Below, one piece after another: positions 5,724 to 6,786 of a DNA stretch of 6,786 bases. A program made the position numbers and the translations under genes. Source of the DNA: UBA4093 sp036676455 (lineage in GTDB: Bacteria; Cyanobacteriota; Sericytochromatia; S15B-MN24; UBA4093); the NCBI GenBank assembly GCA_036676455.1, contig JAKFCW010000112.1:1-6786 (forward strand), read 5' to 3'. Numbering within the stretch: the stretch's first letter is position 1; every line of letters begins with the position of its first letter. The notes under the pieces are model-generated. The model was given only the letters and a program-made list of their open reading frames with translations. It was not told the DNA's origin and did no database searches.

Positions 5724-6746
5724 CTAGTTGGGGGAAGGCGATCCTTCCGCAGGGGTCAGGTGGGCGGCAATCGTTGCCACAGTGCCGCCGATGACCGCCT
5801 CTTTCGCCACGCGGATGGCGTTGGCGACGGCATAGGCGCGACTGGATCCATGTCCGATGATACAGACCCCGTTCACTCCGAGCAACAAGGCACCGCCATA
5901 TTCGGCCGGATCAACACGGCGCTTGAAGTTGCGCAGCGCTTGGCGCATGAGCCACGCACCCAGCTTGGCTTTGAGGCCTCCGGCCATGACGGATTCGCGC
6001 ATGAGCGTCTGGAAAAGTTCGGCGAAGCCTTCGGCGCTCTTGAGCACGACGTTGCCCACGAAGCCGTCGGTGACGACCACGTCGGCGTTGCCGCGGGTCA
6101 TGTCGCGCCCCTCGACGTTGCCGATGAAGCCCAGGTCGGGGGTCTCGGAAAGGAGGGTGTAGGTGGCCTGGGCGAGTTCGTTGCCTTTGCCGGGCTCTTC
6201 GCCGATGTTCATGAGTCCGACGCGCGGCGCTGCGACCTTGAGGACCTGCTGGGCGTAGACCCGGCCCATGATGGCGAACTGCTGGAGGTAGGCGGGCTTG
6301 CAATCGGCGTTGGCGCCGACGTCGATCAGCAGGCAGGGGCCCTTGAGCGTGGGGAGAACGACGCCGATGGCGGGCCTCTCGATCCCCTTGATCCGGCCGA
6401 GTCCCAGCAGAGCGGCAGCCATGGCGGCGCCGGTCGATCCGAGGGCCACGACGCCCTGGGCGTCGCCGCGCTTGACCAGGTTCATGGCCACGTTGATTGA
6501 GGCGTCTTTCTTCTTGCGGACGGCCGTGGCGGCCTCGTCCATGCCGATGACCTCGGACGCATGGACGATCTCCAGGGGGAGGCCTTCGCCTCCGTGCTGG
6601 GCGATCTCCGCGCGCAGGCGCACCTCGTCTCCGACCAGGATGAGGGAGAGCGAGGGGTCGGCTTTCAAAGCAGAAAGCGCCCCTTTGACGAGCTCAGAGG
6701 GGGCGTAGTCACCCCCCATGGCGTCGATCGCGATGCGGGCAGACAT
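5724..6746 (-). CDS. plsX: Phosphate acyltransferase (PlsX)
   Basis: Converts acyl-ACP and phosphate to acyl-phosphate, the donor used by the membrane acyltransferase PlsY to begin phospholipid synthesis; it acts as a peripheral membrane protein. The 340 residues match the usual 330-345. Family motifs in order: IAIDAMGGDYAP (5-16), EVIGMDEAA (65-73), GSTGA (103-107), IDVGANADCKP (141-151), NIGEEPGKGNE (180-190), IGNVEGRD (208-215), VTDGFVGN (225-232), YGGALLLGVNG (283-293) and HGSS (299-302). I chose the ATG at 6746 because it places the first strand as in homologues; an in-frame TTG at 6755 is possible. Neither has a clear ribosome site. Upstream of the start, only 40 nt remain in the window. 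They include a TAA at 6774-6776 that could end a preceding gene (often rpmF in this position), but only three codons would be present, so I do not call it. The promoter lies outside. Confidence 0.97.
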   Translation of the reverse strand: MSARIAIDAMGGDYAPSELVKGALSALKADPSLSLILVGDEVRLRAEIAQHGGEGLPLEIVHASEVIGMDEAATAVRKKKDASINVAMNLVKRGDAQGVVALGSTGAAMAAALLGLGRIKGIERPAIGVVLPTLKGPCLLIDVGANADCKPAYLQQFAIMGRVYAQQVLKVAAPRVGLMNIGEEPGKGNELAQATYTLLSETPDLGFIGNVEGRDMTRGNADVVVTDGFVGNVVLKSAEGFAELFQTLMRESVMAGGLKAKLGAWLMRQALRNFKRRVDPAEYGGALLLGVNGVCIIGHGSSRAYAVANAIRVAKEAVIGGTVATIAAHLTPAEGSPSPN

Positions 6747-6786
6747 GCTCGTCAAAAGGGCGCTAGCGGATGCTTACTCAGCGACC

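Noticed and set aside
3729..6500. A 923-codon plus-strand open frame antisense to fabD, fabH and most of plsX
   Set aside because: Its composition (very rich in Gly, Asp, His, Arg and Glu, no domain pattern) is what the reverse complement of GC-rich codons gives, and three well-supported genes occupy the other strand.
6761..6768. 8-nt palindrome CGCTAGCG upstream of plsX
   Set aside because: Too short to support an operator, and an isolated 8-nt palindrome is expected by chance in a window of this size.
6774..6786. Possible tail of an upstream gene such as rpmF (three codons then TAA)
   Set aside because: rpmF often precedes plsX, but three residues cannot identify a protein and other frames also have stops here.

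Overview
The window carries a compact type II fatty-acid-synthesis cluster, all on the minus strand. In transcription order (high to low coordinates) it reads plsX, fabH, fabD, fabG, acpP, fabF, rnc, and then the first third of rpe, which runs off the left edge. Nothing on the plus strand looks like a gene. The long plus-strand open frames, one of them more than 2.7 kb, are antisense shadows typical of GC-rich coding DNA.

The source is a free-living-type bacterium with high-GC DNA and conventional Shine-Dalgarno sites; AGGAGG or GGAGG precede fabD and acpP. The order plsX-fabH-fabD-fabG-acpP-fabF-rnc occurs in several phyla, so it does not fix the lineage. The FabF and ACP sequences have a somewhat cyanobacterial or Firmicute flavour. 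A deep cyanobacterial relative is one possibility, but this is a weak inference.

Layout: 5724-6746 plsX; 5688-5723 a short gap with a 7-bp hairpin; 4674-5687 fabH, whose stop codon directly abuts fabD (3738-4673); a 49-nt AT-richer gap; fabG (2945-3688); a 47-nt gap with a strong ribosome site; acpP (2652-2897, GTG start); a 330-nt non-coding stretch (2322-2651); fabF (1080-2321); rnc (362-1087), overlapping fabF by 8 nt; and rpe (1-365, partial), overlapping rnc by 4 nt (ATGA).

How the genes work together: ACP carries the growing chain. FabD loads malonyl groups on ACP, FabH starts chains, FabF elongates them, and FabG performs the first reduction. PlsX diverts finished acyl-ACP to acyl-phosphate for phospholipid synthesis. 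The dehydratase (FabZ/FabA), enoyl reductase and acetyl-CoA carboxylase are not here. RNase III and ribulose-phosphate 3-epimerase are translationally coupled passengers at the 3' end.

I see no mobile element, CRISPR array, RNA gene or new defence or metabolic system. Two points deserve a second look. One is the structured 330-nt acpP-fabF spacer, with a nested hairpin starting at the acpP stop, a 10-bp GC-rich hairpin and a 16-nt palindrome. The other is RNase III, in which the residue aligned with a conserved metal-binding aspartate is alanine.
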